64,000 nucleotides of DNA from Paenisporosarcina macmurdoensis (GTDB lineage: Bacteria > Bacillota > Bacilli > Bacillales_A > Planococcaceae): the NCBI RefSeq assembly GCF_042658845.1, contig NZ_JBHSRI010000025.1, positions 62,001-126,000 on the forward strand, read 5' to 3'. The notes under the pieces are model-generated. The model was not told the origin of the DNA. It ran no database searches and saw nothing but the letters and a program-made list of their open reading frames with translations. The translations under genes and the position numbers were made by a program. Shown here piece after piece: positions 16,361 through 25,800 of the stretch (within the stretch, counting starts at the first letter, position 1; each line of letters starts with the position of its first letter).

Positions 16361-17575
16361 GTGAAGCAAAAACAATATTATTTTTTAACATTGATTTCTA
16401 CGGTCCTGATGACAACGGGATTGTTTGTCGCCATTCCGCGTTATGAAGGTCTAGAGGTAGGATTACTAATACATTTACTATTAATCATGTTACTGTCATC
16501 AAGTTTGGTAATATATCCGAAGTATGAAAGATATCTATTTAGAATCATCATTATTATTATAGGTGCAGCCTATTTTTATATGCTCTTCTTTTTATATCCT
16601 GAAACATGGTCGACATTTATCTTTCTCTGCTTTATCCCTGGGTTTTCTATTTTGTTTTTCGATTCAAAGCTGTTTTATTTCTCGTTAGTGTTTAATGGCT
16701 TTTTAATTACTTTAACGTTTAGTTATGTTGTGTTAATTCATCAAGGCAGTGATTATTCACATATCAAACTGGATGTAATCGGAAATATTATTAACTTTAT
16801 TGGCAGCCAAGTTATTTTGTATTTAATCTTTCATCAATCTGCGAATCGAATCAAAAAACAACAATTGTATTATGAGGAACTGCAGAAATCAGAGAGATTA
16901 AAAACAACGGGTCAATTGGCAGCCGCTGTCGCTCATGAAATCAGAAATCCACTGACAGTGGTAAAAGGATTTTTACAGTTCTATGAAAATGGAAATTCAT
17001 TTAGCAAAGAAGAAAAAAGTAATTTTACTTTAATGATTGATGAGTTAAATACTGCGGAACATGTCATTTCACAACTTTTAAATACATCAAAACCAGATGT
17101 AGATCAAAAAAAGGAAACGTTAGATGTTCGAAAAGGTCTTCAAAGTGTAACGGACTTACTAATGTCTTACGGTGTTGTTAATCAAAATAAAATAGACTTA
17201 AGTGTTCAAGAGAACTTATATATATCTATAAATATCATCGAATTTAAGCAATTATTTATCAACTTAGTGAAGAATGCAATTGAAGTTTCCAATAAAGGTG
17301 ATTCTGTCGTTATCAGCGCCGAGCAAAAAAAGAAAGAAGTAGAATTTAAAGTGGTCGATACAGCTATTGGCATGTCAGAAGAAGAAATGAATTCCTTAGG
17401 AACACCATTTTACTCGTTGAAAAGTAAAGGGACTGGATTAGGACTCATGATTTGCTTTAACATTGTTGAAAAATATAATGGAACGATCCAATTCCAAAGT
17501 GTAGTGAATCAAGGAACGACTGTGATTGTCCGTTTTCCAATTGCTGAACATCCACTGACAGATAATAAGGAGTAA
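16361..17575 (+). CDS. Membrane sensor histidine kinase (sporulation-kinase-like)
   Basis: 404 residues. About six membrane helices fill residues 1-160 with no large extracellular sensor, as in KinB-like kinases. The HisKA motif AVAHEIRNPLTVVKGFL carries the phosphorylated His192. The ATPase domain has the N box NLVKNAIEVS and the G2 box GTGLGLMI. The G1 box reads DTAIGMS, where DxGxG is usual: the first Gly is Ala. No response regulator gene adjoins, which is typical of phosphorelay kinases feeding Spo0F. GTG 16361 is used as start. Substrate and signal are unknown. Confidence 0.85.
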   Translation: MKQKQYYFLTLISTVLMTTGLFVAIPRYEGLEVGLLIHLLLIMLLSSSLVIYPKYERYLFRIIIIIIGAAYFYMLFFLYPETWSTFIFLCFIPGFSILFFDSKLFYFSLVFNGFLITLTFSYVVLIHQGSDYSHIKLDVIGNIINFIGSQVILYLIFHQSANRIKKQQLYYEELQKSERLKTTGQLAAAVAHEIRNPLTVVKGFLQFYENGNSFSKEEKSNFTLMIDELNTAEHVISQLLNTSKPDVDQKKETLDVRKGLQSVTDLLMSYGVVNQNKIDLSVQENLYISINIIEFKQLFINLVKNAIEVSNKGDSVVISAEQKKKEVEFKVVDTAIGMSEEEMNSLGTPFYSLKSKGTGLGLMICFNIVEKYNGTIQFQSVVNQGTTVIVRFPIAEHPLTDNKE

Positions 17576-17614
17576 TTAGCGAACGCAGGAAAAATTCTTA
17601 TTCTCCAAAACAAA

Positions 17615-17649
17615 AACACACAAATTTATTATAAATTTGTGTGTTTTTT
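17615..17649 (+). terminator. Terminator after the histidine kinase
   Basis: AACACACAAATTTAT pairs with ATAAATTTGTGTGTT, followed by a T-run ending at 17649. Confidence 0.8.
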
Positions 17650-17734
17650 CATGGAATCGTTTAAAATATATCGTCTATTTTTTTGACTTACAATATGACT
17701 GGTGTGCATTTCTACTAGGTTATGCACTTAACTT

Positions 17735-18232
17735 CTAACACCAAACGATAATTTTATAGGGTGTGGTTTGGGCTGGAATACTTCTTGTGGTTGGGCCATA
17801 GATCACAATTAGATTTCGATTTGCCGGATTTTTTGTGAAAACTTGCCCGTTTGTCAATAGTAATGGAGTATATGGTGAAATATTTAATCTTAGTTGACCA
17901 TCACTGCTCACCAACTGACTATTAAAGTGGTCTACTTTTACATTTTGATAAGGACTATCTTTTACCATAATAAGCGCACGGTATTGAGGGGGGTAAATAA
18001 GAGGGACAGGGGCATTTCCATCATAATATCCAGAAACCCGGTCTCCTACAGAGACCATTTCATGGTCTACAAAGTAAGTGGTTGGTGACACGACGAAATT
18101 TACTGAAGTCCCAAAGCCGTCATCTACAGATAGTAATGTATAACAACCTTCCCCTTCCCCATTTATCCCGATTGGAAAATCATTAATCATGGTAACGGTA
18201 CCATGAAAGGCTTGAAAATTTATCATACTCAT
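17735..18232 (-). CDS. Conserved hypothetical protein, 165 aa, beta-rich
   Basis: No signal peptide or membrane segment. Sequence is beta-strand and Pro/Gly rich, with stretches such as VSVGDRVSGYYDGNAP, LIYPPQYRALIMVKD and VIYGPTTRSIPAQTTPYKIIVWC that I recognise from uncharacterised proteins of spore-forming Bacilli. The first half resembles a single OB-like or barrel domain and the second half another strand-rich unit. It stands alone between a kinase and a MATE transporter on the opposite strand. A spore or surface role is possible but not shown. Confidence 0.7.
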   Translation of the reverse strand: MSMINFQAFHGTVTMINDFPIGINGEGEGCYTLLSVDDGFGTSVNFVVSPTTYFVDHEMVSVGDRVSGYYDGNAPVPLIYPPQYRALIMVKDSPYQNVKVDHFNSQLVSSDGQLRLNISPYTPLLLTNGQVFTKNPANRNLIVIYGPTTRSIPAQTTPYKIIVWC

Positions 18233-18456
18233 ACCTCCATTGCTAGTTAAAACACATTCCTACATATACTATGCATTACTTGAAATTTGTGTTATCTGAG
18301 CTAAATGAAAAGATCTCATATGTTTATACTAGAAATGCACTAGCCTATCACATTTTGTCTACGTTTCACCTATTCCATCGTAGGGACTGGGCTAGCAATA
18401 TTTCTTGTTACTTGGTAAGATAACTTAATTGTTTAATTTAGGAAGATGGTGAATAA

Positions 18457-19842
18457 ATGGCTTTAAACAAAGCGAAAAAAGGACAGGGTGAGAAGCTTAA
18501 TTTATTTACCTTAACATGGCCTATTTTTCTAGAAGTGTTCCTTTTCATGTTAATGGGAATTGTAGATACGTTCATGCTCAGTGCATTATCTGATAATGCA
18601 GTATCGGGTGTTGGTGCAGCGAATCAGTATATACATATCGCTATTTTAGTCCTTGAAGTTGTAGGAACTGGAGCTGCTATTGTAGTTTCTCAGTATTTGG
18701 GCTCTAAGCGGTATATCGAAGCGTCCAAGATCTCGGCGACTGCGGTGACGTTAAATTTAGCAGTTGGCTTACTGATGAGTGCCGGCTATTTCATTTTCGC
18801 CCGCAGCATGATGTCGTCAATGAATTTGCAAGGAGAAGTGCTCGCGTACGCTGAACAATATTTATCAATTGTAGGAGGGGCGATATTCCTTCAAGCCCTT
18901 ATTAACTCGTTAGCGGCGATTATTCGTGTGCATGGCTGGACGAAGCAAACCATGTACGTTTCGTTAGGGATGAATATCATTCATGTTATCGGTAACTATG
19001 TGCTGATTTTTGGGAAATTTGGATTCCCTGAATTGGGCGTGCAAGGTGCCGCAATATCCTCTATCGTCAGCCGATTCATAGCGTTACTGGTTTTCTTCTG
19101 GCTATTTTATCAAGTAGTAGAATATCGTATTAAGTTTAATTATTACATTAAGCTATCTAAAGAATATATCGGAAAAATTCTACACATTGGTATTCCAGCT
19201 GCTTTTGAGCAAGTGATGTATCAGGCGTGTCAGATTGTTTTCTTATATTATGCAACATATTTGGGAGCGGAAGCTTTGGCCGCAAGACAGTATGCAACAA
19301 ATATTTCCATGTTCACATTTTTATTTGCGATTGCAATTGGTATGGGGACGGCGATAATTGTCGGTCGATTAGTTGGTGCGAATGAACAAGATGAGGCTTA
19401 TACCAGATTATGGAAAAGTCTAAAATTTGCACTAATTTTCACATTAAGCGCCGTGTTTCTGGTGATGGTTTTCCGTAATCAGCTCATCGGCTTGTTTACT
19501 GATAATCCAGAGGTCATTAAGATAGCGTCATCAGTACTCTTGCTTAGTATATTTTTAGAAACCGGGCGCACGATGAATATCGTCATTATTAATTCCTTAC
19601 GTGCAGCAGGAGATGCAAAGTTCCCTGTCATGATTGGGGTATTTTCAATGGTTTTAATGAGCTTGCCTTTAGGATATTTTTTAGTGTTTTATTTAAATAT
19701 GGGTCTCCCAGGAATATGGATAGCCATTGCCGTAGATGAATGGACTCGAGCTACCATTATGTATTTTCGTTGGAAGAGTAGAGCTTGGGAAAAATATGCC
19801 CTCGTACATCCAAAAGCTTCAGAAGATAAAGTTACGTCCTAA
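18457..19842 (+). CDS. MATE-family multidrug/cation antiporter
   Basis: 461 residues with twelve predicted membrane helices in two homologous halves, typical of NorM/YeeO-type MATE exporters. Recognisable stretches are LTWPIFLEVFLFMLMGIVDTFML at the start, GAAIVVSQYLG, and the second-half IPAAFEQVMYQACQIVF. These proteins export cationic drugs or metabolites using a Na+ or H+ gradient in the cytoplasmic membrane. Single gene with its own terminator. Confidence 0.9.
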   Translation: MALNKAKKGQGEKLNLFTLTWPIFLEVFLFMLMGIVDTFMLSALSDNAVSGVGAANQYIHIAILVLEVVGTGAAIVVSQYLGSKRYIEASKISATAVTLNLAVGLLMSAGYFIFARSMMSSMNLQGEVLAYAEQYLSIVGGAIFLQALINSLAAIIRVHGWTKQTMYVSLGMNIIHVIGNYVLIFGKFGFPELGVQGAAISSIVSRFIALLVFFWLFYQVVEYRIKFNYYIKLSKEYIGKILHIGIPAAFEQVMYQACQIVFLYYATYLGAEALAARQYATNISMFTFLFAIAIGMGTAIIVGRLVGANEQDEAYTRLWKSLKFALIFTLSAVFLVMVFRNQLIGLFTDNPEVIKIASSVLLLSIFLETGRTMNIVIINSLRAAGDAKFPVMIGVFSMVLMSLPLGYFLVFYLNMGLPGIWIAIAVDEWTRATIMYFRWKSRAWEKYALVHPKASEDKVTS

Positions 19843-19890
19843 GTTTAATTAATCTTAAGTAGATTAGAGTTTTCTTACTTCCTATTATCC

Positions 19891-19921
19891 GAGCAATGAG
19901 GGGTCCCTCATTGCTCTTTTT
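19891..19921 (+). terminator. Terminator of the MATE gene
   Basis: GAGCAATGAGGG (19891-19902) pairs exactly with CCCTCATTGCTC (19905-19916), followed by five T. Confidence 0.9.
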
Positions 19922-19992
19922 AAACAAGAATCGTCAAGTGTATATGCAATCTCTATGGTATGTTATTGAATGTGAGAATTAGTTGATTTCCT

Positions 19993-20097
19993 TTGATTGA
20001 AATTAATCGGACTTCACAAATTAATCCTGAATATGAGTTAAATCAAACGAATATCTATATGCCAATTCAGATTGAAGAAAAAGGAGAGAGAATATAA
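19993..20097 (+). pseudogene. C-terminal remnant, possibly of a GyrI-like effector-binding protein
   Basis: An open frame of 34 codons (INRTSQINPEYELNQTNIYM... then PIQIEEKG) ends in TAA overlapping the start of the next gene. The pattern NPE-x-x-L-x-x-TxIYMPIQ resembles the last strand of AraC-type effector-binding/GyrI domains. A TGA at 19984 and lack of upstream homologous sequence suggest the rest is lost. Confidence 0.4.
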
Positions 20098-20531
20098 TGG
20101 CTTTTATTAAAGAAGTTTATATCGAAGCATCTGTTGAAACAGTATTTAACGTTGCATCTGATTTCGACAATTCTGTATTCATCATGGATAACGTAGTAGG
20201 AATTGAACTGTTAACGGAAGGTCCGGTTCAAAAGGGAACAAAGATAAAAGAATTAAGAGATGTTAGAGGAAGAACGATCGAATCAATATTAGTTTTTACA
20301 GAATACGTGGCGAACCAAAAATATTCAGTGACAAGTGAGAATAATGGTGTTTTTATTGAATATCACTATTCCTTCCATCCACAGGAAAGTGGAACAGTAG
20401 TTAATTTTGAAGGGTTCATTCGCACAAAAGGTTTCAAGAATGCCTTGTTGAAACCGATTGTTACAGCAATCATCAAAAAGGAAGATGGAGATCATCTTGA
20501 CAGACTAAAAGAGTTTATTGAGCAAAAGTAA
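20097..20531 (+). CDS. SRPBCC-fold protein (polyketide cyclase/lipid-binding type)
   Basis: 144 residues with the START/SRPBCC pattern: an N-terminal strand FIKEVYIEASVETVFNVASDF, a central series of strands (TKIKELRDVRGRTIES, YSVTSENNGVFIEYHYSF) and a long C-terminal helix. Such proteins bind hydrophobic ligands; ligand unknown. It starts inside a TAATG overlap with the upstream remnant and has AAGGAGAGAG as ribosome-binding site. The TauE/SafE gene follows by 12 bases, so the two are co-transcribed. Confidence 0.8.
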   Translation: MAFIKEVYIEASVETVFNVASDFDNSVFIMDNVVGIELLTEGPVQKGTKIKELRDVRGRTIESILVFTEYVANQKYSVTSENNGVFIEYHYSFHPQESGTVVNFEGFIRTKGFKNALLKPIVTAIIKKEDGDHLDRLKEFIEQK

Positions 20532-20543
20532 GAAGGTGTTTTC

Positions 20544-21260
20544 ATGGAATTATTCATATTTATTTTTATTATATTAGTTGCTTCAATCCTTCAAACGAGT
20601 ACAGGGTTTGGTTTTTCGATTTTAGCCACACCATTCCTTCTTCTCTTATTCAAACCGATGGAAGCGATTCAAATCAATTTAATTTTATCTTTATTTATAT
20701 CTGTAGCCTTGCTAACCAAAATTAAAGAAGATATAGACTATGGGATTTTAAAACGATTTATTATAGGTAGTACTGTTGGATTACCAATAGGGATTATGGT
20801 TTTTTTATTTTTGGATGTAAAGAATTTGATATTGGGAATTGGCCTTATCATTCTAGGTTTAACTCTCTTGTTACTACTAAAGTTCCGTATCACTCAAACA
20901 AAAGGAAAAGACATAACAATTGGTGGACTCTCAGGTATGTTGACAAGTAGTATCGGCATGCCTGGACCGCCTTTACTGCTTTATTTTTCAGGAACCGATA
21001 CTGAAAAAGCAAAGTTGCGAGGTACTACTCTAGCCTTTTATTTATTCATCTATTTCATGAGTTTACTCATTCAAGTTATTTTTACTGGAACGAATAAAAC
21101 CATTTGGCTTTCCAGTTTATTTGCAATACCTGTGGTATTTATTGGTTTGTTTTTAGGCCAACTTTTATTCAAAGTAATCAACCAGAATTTCTTTCGGATA
21201 TTCACAAATATCATCTTGTTATTTACAGGCATATATATGTTAATCGAGGGTTGGAAGTGA
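20544..21260 (+). CDS. TauE/SafE-family anion exporter
   Basis: 238 residues with about eight membrane helices. Diagnostic stretches are LVASILQTSTGFGFSILATP near the start and GGLSGMLTSSIGMPGPPLLLY in the second half, the two family repeats. Members export sulfite, sulfoacetate or other anions. No sulfur-metabolism gene adjoins, so the substrate is open. Co-transcribed with the SRPBCC gene. Confidence 0.85.
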   Translation: MELFIFIFIILVASILQTSTGFGFSILATPFLLLLFKPMEAIQINLILSLFISVALLTKIKEDIDYGILKRFIIGSTVGLPIGIMVFLFLDVKNLILGIGLIILGLTLLLLLKFRITQTKGKDITIGGLSGMLTSSIGMPGPPLLLYFSGTDTEKAKLRGTTLAFYLFIYFMSLLIQVIFTGTNKTIWLSSLFAIPVVFIGLFLGQLLFKVINQNFFRIFTNIILLFTGIYMLIEGWK

Positions 21261-21391
21261 TTAAATCAATAATAGAGAATCGGAATAACCCCTTGTATTT
21301 TTCAGAGCCACGTGTATTTATTTGAGCGGCAACGAATGAATTTTGAAGGATATTTCCAGACTTTCCAGACTTTCTTATAGGAGATGGAATC

Positions 21392-22624
21392 GTGATACAA
21401 CCCCAAATTGGTATAAAGGAAAATTTTTTTCCATTCCTTTTGCTCGTTCTTACCAACTTCTTTGTTGGTTCAATGGTCGGAATTGAACGAACTGTATTGC
21501 CTATATTAGGCGAAAAACAGTTTGGATTAGCCTCAACAAGCGCTGCACTTTCCTTTATTATTAGCTTTGGTTTCTCTAAGGCAATTGTCAATTATTTTGC
21601 AGGACAAATTTCAGATCGATATGGACGAAAAAGAGTTCTCATCATTGGTTGGATAGTCGGCTTATTTGTACCTATCCTTATTATTTTTGCACATGCGTGG
21701 TGGGTAATTGTTTTTGCGAATATTTTATTAGGGATTAACCAAGGATTGACTTGGTCAATGACGGTTAATATGAAGATTGATATTTCCAAAGCAAACCAAA
21801 GAGGAACAGCAATCGGTTTAAATGAATTCGCGGGATATTCTGGTGTGGCCGTAATGGCTATCGTTTCAGGTTATATCGCTACTTCCCATACACTGAGACC
21901 TGAACCTTTCTATTTAGGAATTGGAATCGTCATTATCGGAATTTTATTATCATTAATCGTTAAAGATACTGGTGAGCATTTAAAGGTTCAAATTCAAAAC
22001 AATGCCAGCAATACACAGAACATAAATAAACTTTCCTCTAAAGAAATATTTGCCTTAACAACTTGGAAAGATAAAAACCTATCTAGCATTAGCTTTTCAG
22101 GTTTATCGACGAACTTAAAAGATGGCATGGCCTGGGGACTCTTTCCCTTATATTTTACAACGGTTGGCTTAAGCATGAGTCAAATTGGTACAGTTGTAGC
22201 CTTATATCCTGCTGCATGGGGATTCTTTCAATTGTTCACGGGCGTATTAAGTGATAAAATCGGCAGGAAAAAATTAATTACCTATGGAATGTGGACTCAA
22301 GCATTTGCTCTTTGGTTTATTTTATTTGTCAATAGTTTTTCATTATGGATGGTAGGTGCTATTGTGCTCGGTTTGGGTACGGCAATGGTTTATCCGACCT
22401 TGCAAGCAGCTATTAGTGATGTGGCAGCACCTCACTGGCGTGCTTCTTCCATGGGAGTATACCGTTTTTGGAGAGACAGTGGTTATGCATTTGGCGCTTT
22501 ACTTGCGGGTATCATTGCAGATTTGCTAGGTGTTAGGTGGGCAATCGGATTAGTAGCCTTATTACCCTTTATTGCAGGAATCGTTTCAAGTCTTCGAATG
22601 ACCGAAACATTAAAAACCAAATAA
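21392..22624 (+). CDS. Major facilitator superfamily transporter
   Basis: 410 residues, twelve predicted helices. MFS motif A appears in both halves: GQISDRYGRKRVL after helix 2 and LSDKIGRKKLI after helix 8. The central loop is hydrophilic (about 195-235). The substrate cannot be read from sequence. GTG start at 21392 after TAGGAG. A terminator hairpin follows the gene. Confidence 0.85.
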   Translation: MIQPQIGIKENFFPFLLLVLTNFFVGSMVGIERTVLPILGEKQFGLASTSAALSFIISFGFSKAIVNYFAGQISDRYGRKRVLIIGWIVGLFVPILIIFAHAWWVIVFANILLGINQGLTWSMTVNMKIDISKANQRGTAIGLNEFAGYSGVAVMAIVSGYIATSHTLRPEPFYLGIGIVIIGILLSLIVKDTGEHLKVQIQNNASNTQNINKLSSKEIFALTTWKDKNLSSISFSGLSTNLKDGMAWGLFPLYFTTVGLSMSQIGTVVALYPAAWGFFQLFTGVLSDKIGRKKLITYGMWTQAFALWFILFVNSFSLWMVGAIVLGLGTAMVYPTLQAAISDVAAPHWRASSMGVYRFWRDSGYAFGALLAGIIADLLGVRWAIGLVALLPFIAGIVSSLRMTETLKTK

Positions 22625-22691
22625 CGATATAGACAGCCCCAAAGCCTTGTGATATTTTCCAAGTAAGAAGATTAAAGGAAATGTAACGATT

Positions 22692-22729
22692 GGGTTCAAC
22701 CTCGCAAATTATGTGGTTGGGCCCTTTTT
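22692..22729 (+). terminator. Terminator of the MFS gene
   Basis: GGGTTCAACC (22692-22701) pairs with GGTTGGGCCC (22715-22724), two wobble pairs, followed by TTTTT. Confidence 0.75.
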
Positions 22730-22859
22730 GCATGTTACAGAAGGCGAAGTGAATCTTTGTCAGCAGGATATTCTGCGAATGTGTTGAACCTTTAACTAAG
22801 GAAGAGAAATAGTGAGTACCTATAATAAGAACTGGTTGAGACAGAAAGGTGACGATTAC

Positions 22860-23732
22860 ATGAAGATAGTTATAGAAGGTTATATTCCGGTTACAGGAGG
22901 AAATGTTTATTATCGAAAGACGGGGGAAGGAACTGGTATTCCTTTGTTAGTGTTGCATGGCGGACCTGGTGGGATGAGCAGAGAATCAGATCCACTAAGA
23001 ACGTTAGGAGACGACCGACCGGTAATTCACTATGACCAACTCGGATGTGGGAATTCTGATCGTCCTGAAGATTTATCGTTGTGGACCGTAGAACGGTATG
23101 TTGAGGAATTGGCGCAAGTAAGAGAGGCCCTTGGTTTGGAGGAAGTTCATATTCTCGGACATTCATGGGGGACAATGCTTGCAGCGGCATACCTTCTTGA
23201 ACAACCAACAGGTGTCAAAAGTGTAATGTTTTCTAGTCCATGCTTGAACTCACGTATGTGGGAGCGGGATCAAAAAGAGTATTTAAAGGATTTACCACAA
23301 GAGTCGCAAGATATTATTGAACGTAGTGAACGAGATAAAACGACTGACTCGGACGAGTACCATCAAGCCATGATTCAATTTTATGAACGACATGTGTGCC
23401 GCTTACTTCCTTGGCCACAAGAACTTCTGGACAATATGAAAAAATCTAACAAAGCCATTTATGGGTTTATGTGGGGAGCTTCCGAGTTTACCGTCACTGG
23501 TACTTTACAAGATTTTGATGTGACCGAGCGATTAAACGAAATCACTATTCCGAGTCTCTTTACATGCGGATATTTTGATGAAGCAACCCCTAGAACGACC
23601 GAATACTATGCGAGCCTTGTTCCAGGATCTGAGTTTCATGTATTCGAGAACAGTTCACATATGCCTGGAGTTGAGGAACCTCAAGCATATGCAGATAGGG
23701 TTCGGGAGTTTTTAAACAGCCAGGAGCTTTGA
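22860..23732 (+). CDS. Proline iminopeptidase-type alpha/beta hydrolase
   Basis: 290 residues from ATG 22860, chosen because AAAGGTGA (22845-22852) is correctly spaced; GTG 22812 would add 16 residues without a ribosome-binding site. Family motifs: HGGPGG oxyanion loop, nucleophile elbow GHSWGT, late acid FDEATP and catalytic His in NSSHMPG. Members remove N-terminal proline from peptides; some act on other amides. Cytoplasmic, no signal peptide. Confidence 0.85.
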   Translation: MKIVIEGYIPVTGGNVYYRKTGEGTGIPLLVLHGGPGGMSRESDPLRTLGDDRPVIHYDQLGCGNSDRPEDLSLWTVERYVEELAQVREALGLEEVHILGHSWGTMLAAAYLLEQPTGVKSVMFSSPCLNSRMWERDQKEYLKDLPQESQDIIERSERDKTTDSDEYHQAMIQFYERHVCRLLPWPQELLDNMKKSNKAIYGFMWGASEFTVTGTLQDFDVTERLNEITIPSLFTCGYFDEATPRTTEYYASLVPGSEFHVFENSSHMPGVEEPQAYADRVREFLNSQEL

Positions 23733-23911
23733 GAACGTTGGAAAAATCGAACGGTTTATAACGTTCGTTAGCATGTGATAGCCAATGACCATTAGACGTC
23801 TTCAAGGATATGGTATGCTATCTATTTTTTTGATGAAGTTTAAATACTTTAGTTAACATAAGTAAGAGATTGGACGATAAATAATGAAAGAGAGTGAAAC
23901 GAGGTCGAGAT

Positions 23912-24625
23912 TTGACACTATATAGCGTGATTAAAAAAGACCATGAATACTGGTTGGTCGATCAAATTAAACACAGTGAAGTTCCAAACGAGCGATATAT
24001 GCAGGAATTGGCAGTGCTGTTATCCGAATGGCACGAAAATCAATGCAAATATTTGTCTCTTTTGATGGATCAGGAAAATGAAACTTGGTTACTCGGCCAA
24101 GGCTTTCATAAAGTATCCTCCATTGTAGAATATGCTTGTTCGTTAGATGGCGATTTTGAAGCGGAAGCTGACATAGATATTGAATCACTTGCAGAAAGCG
24201 ATGTGGATGATGAGGATTTTGCCAAGCTGTACGAAAGATGTAAAAGCGGTTCTGCGAATAAAAATAATTTATTTACGATGAAACAAGTTATGGAATCACT
24301 CGAAAATGAGCTCGGGTACAATTGGCGTTCTAACTGTCACATTTTTAACAAAGATGGACAACCAATTGGAATGAGTATTCCCGTGATTGAAAATGGTACC
24401 GAAGACGAAGGACGTTTATTTTACTTTGGTGTCATACCAGAAATGCGTCAAAAAGGCTTTGGCACCATCTTTCATCGATTATCGCTTGGTCTATTAAAAA
24501 ACATGCATGCGGCTTCTTACGTTGGAAGTACAGATGAAAATAATGTGCATATGATCCACATCTTTGAACGAAATGGTTGTAATTTACGTGATGAAAAAGG
24601 GATTTACCGTATCAATCAAGAATGA
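23912..24625 (+). CDS. GNAT-family acetyltransferase
   Basis: About 237 residues from TTG 23912, which sits six bases after GAGGT; GTG 23894 is an upstream alternative. The C-terminal half carries the acetyl-CoA binding pattern (GRLFYFGVIPEMRQKGFGTIFH, the R/Q-x-x-G-x-G loop) and FERNGCNLRDE at the end. The N-terminal half is a divergent repeat of the fold. The acetyl acceptor is unknown. Confidence 0.8.
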   Translation: MTLYSVIKKDHEYWLVDQIKHSEVPNERYMQELAVLLSEWHENQCKYLSLLMDQENETWLLGQGFHKVSSIVEYACSLDGDFEAEADIDIESLAESDVDDEDFAKLYERCKSGSANKNNLFTMKQVMESLENELGYNWRSNCHIFNKDGQPIGMSIPVIENGTEDEGRLFYFGVIPEMRQKGFGTIFHRLSLGLLKNMHAASYVGSTDENNVHMIHIFERNGCNLRDEKGIYRINQE

Positions 24626-24928
24626 GTTTGTATAGTTGAAAGTAGTGAGTGTTATGCCCACACAATTCAAACGTGCTACATTCGATAGGTGGATTTTGCA
24701 TGAATTCAGCCGCACTTGGATTTATTCCAAAACATCAACTACAAGCCTCTTTGTTTCAGTAGTTAACTAGTGCTCGAGACGTGTTTGAGCGATAAATCTC
24801 CAGATTGAGCGATAAATTTTTTACAAAGAAAAGTACAGGCATAAGCTGTCTCATTAGCCAAATAAACGTGCTATTGAAATACACTAACAGGAGCACAGCA
24901 AAAACAACAATTAAGGGATGAAATTATA
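24626..24928. other. Intergenic stretch with a short periodic repeat
   Basis: No gene seen. It contains TGAGCGATAAAT twice, at 24786 and 24806, 20 bases apart. This recalls the larger 21-bp repeat loci at 51,081 and 54,798. No clear terminator for the upstream gene. Confidence 0.5.
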
Positions 24929-25714
24929 GTGAATGAAATAATCGAAAAGAAATTAAAAGAGATTGAGGAACGATTTCAAGTTAAGGTCCTATATGCAGTT
25001 GAGTCAGGAAGTAGGGCATGGGGTTTTCCTTCAAAAGACAGTGATTATGATGTGCGATTTATTTATATACATCAACCAGATTGGTATTTGTCTATCGATC
25101 CACAAGGCGTTGGGAAGAAAAGAGATGTCATCGAAGTCCCGATAAATGATTTATTGGATATCAGCGGGTGGGAAATCACGAAGGCATTGCGACTTTTTCG
25201 AAAAAGTAACCCACCACTTTTGGAATGGTTGAAAAGTGAAATTGTCTATTACCAAGCATACTCATTTATGGATCTAATGCGGGCATTGGAGCCACAAGTA
25301 TTCTATTCCAATGCGACACTCTATCATTACTTAAATATGGCGAAAAAAAATCACAAGGAATTTCTACAGGGAGCAGAAGTGAAGATTAAAAAATATTTTT
25401 ATGTACTTCGCCCCATTTTGGCTTGTAAGTGGATAGAAGAGAATCAAACAGTGCCACCCATCAGTTTTCACGAATTAGTGGATGCAATGGTAACTAACAG
25501 TGATTTGAAACATGAAATTGAGCTTCTTTTACGACGCAAAATCGCTGGGGATGAAATGGATTTGGAGCCAAGAATTCAACCAATCAATGATTTCTTAGAA
25601 AGTGAAATGATTCGTCTGGAAGCTTACGTCAAAACTATCTCCGTCGAAATGGCCGATCCTACGGAAAAACTGAATGTGTTATTCAGAAGTACATTGAAGG
25701 AAGTTTGGGGATAA
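24929..25714 (+). CDS. RlaP/YcgL-type nucleotidyltransferase
   Basis: 261 residues. The nucleotidyltransferase core is visible at GSRAWGFPSKDSDYDVRFIY (about 27-46), with the G-S and two metal-binding Asp residues, and a third acidic site in DVIEV. This matches the RlaP family (RNA ligase-associated predicted nucleotidyltransferase), which in other bacteria accompanies RNA repair genes; no RNA ligase adjoins here. GTG 24929 follows AAGGGATG. The neighbour downstream is an APH-like kinase. Confidence 0.8.
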   Translation: MNEIIEKKLKEIEERFQVKVLYAVESGSRAWGFPSKDSDYDVRFIYIHQPDWYLSIDPQGVGKKRDVIEVPINDLLDISGWEITKALRLFRKSNPPLLEWLKSEIVYYQAYSFMDLMRALEPQVFYSNATLYHYLNMAKKNHKEFLQGAEVKIKKYFYVLRPILACKWIEENQTVPPISFHELVDAMVTNSDLKHEIELLLRRKIAGDEMDLEPRIQPINDFLESEMIRLEAYVKTISVEMADPTEKLNVLFRSTLKEVWG

Positions 25715-25756
25715 GTGTGTAGTGGTTTGCGAAAACAAGATCTAACAAACCAGATT

Positions 25757-25784
25757 AACTTGTGAAACATAACTTGTGAAACAT
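25757..25784. repeat. Exact tandem 14-bp duplication
   Basis: AACTTGTGAAACAT occurs twice in a row between the nucleotidyltransferase and the kinase gene, just before the AAGGGGGG ribosome-binding site. Probably slippage. Confidence 0.7.
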
Positions 25785-25800
25785 AAAGGGGGGAAACATC

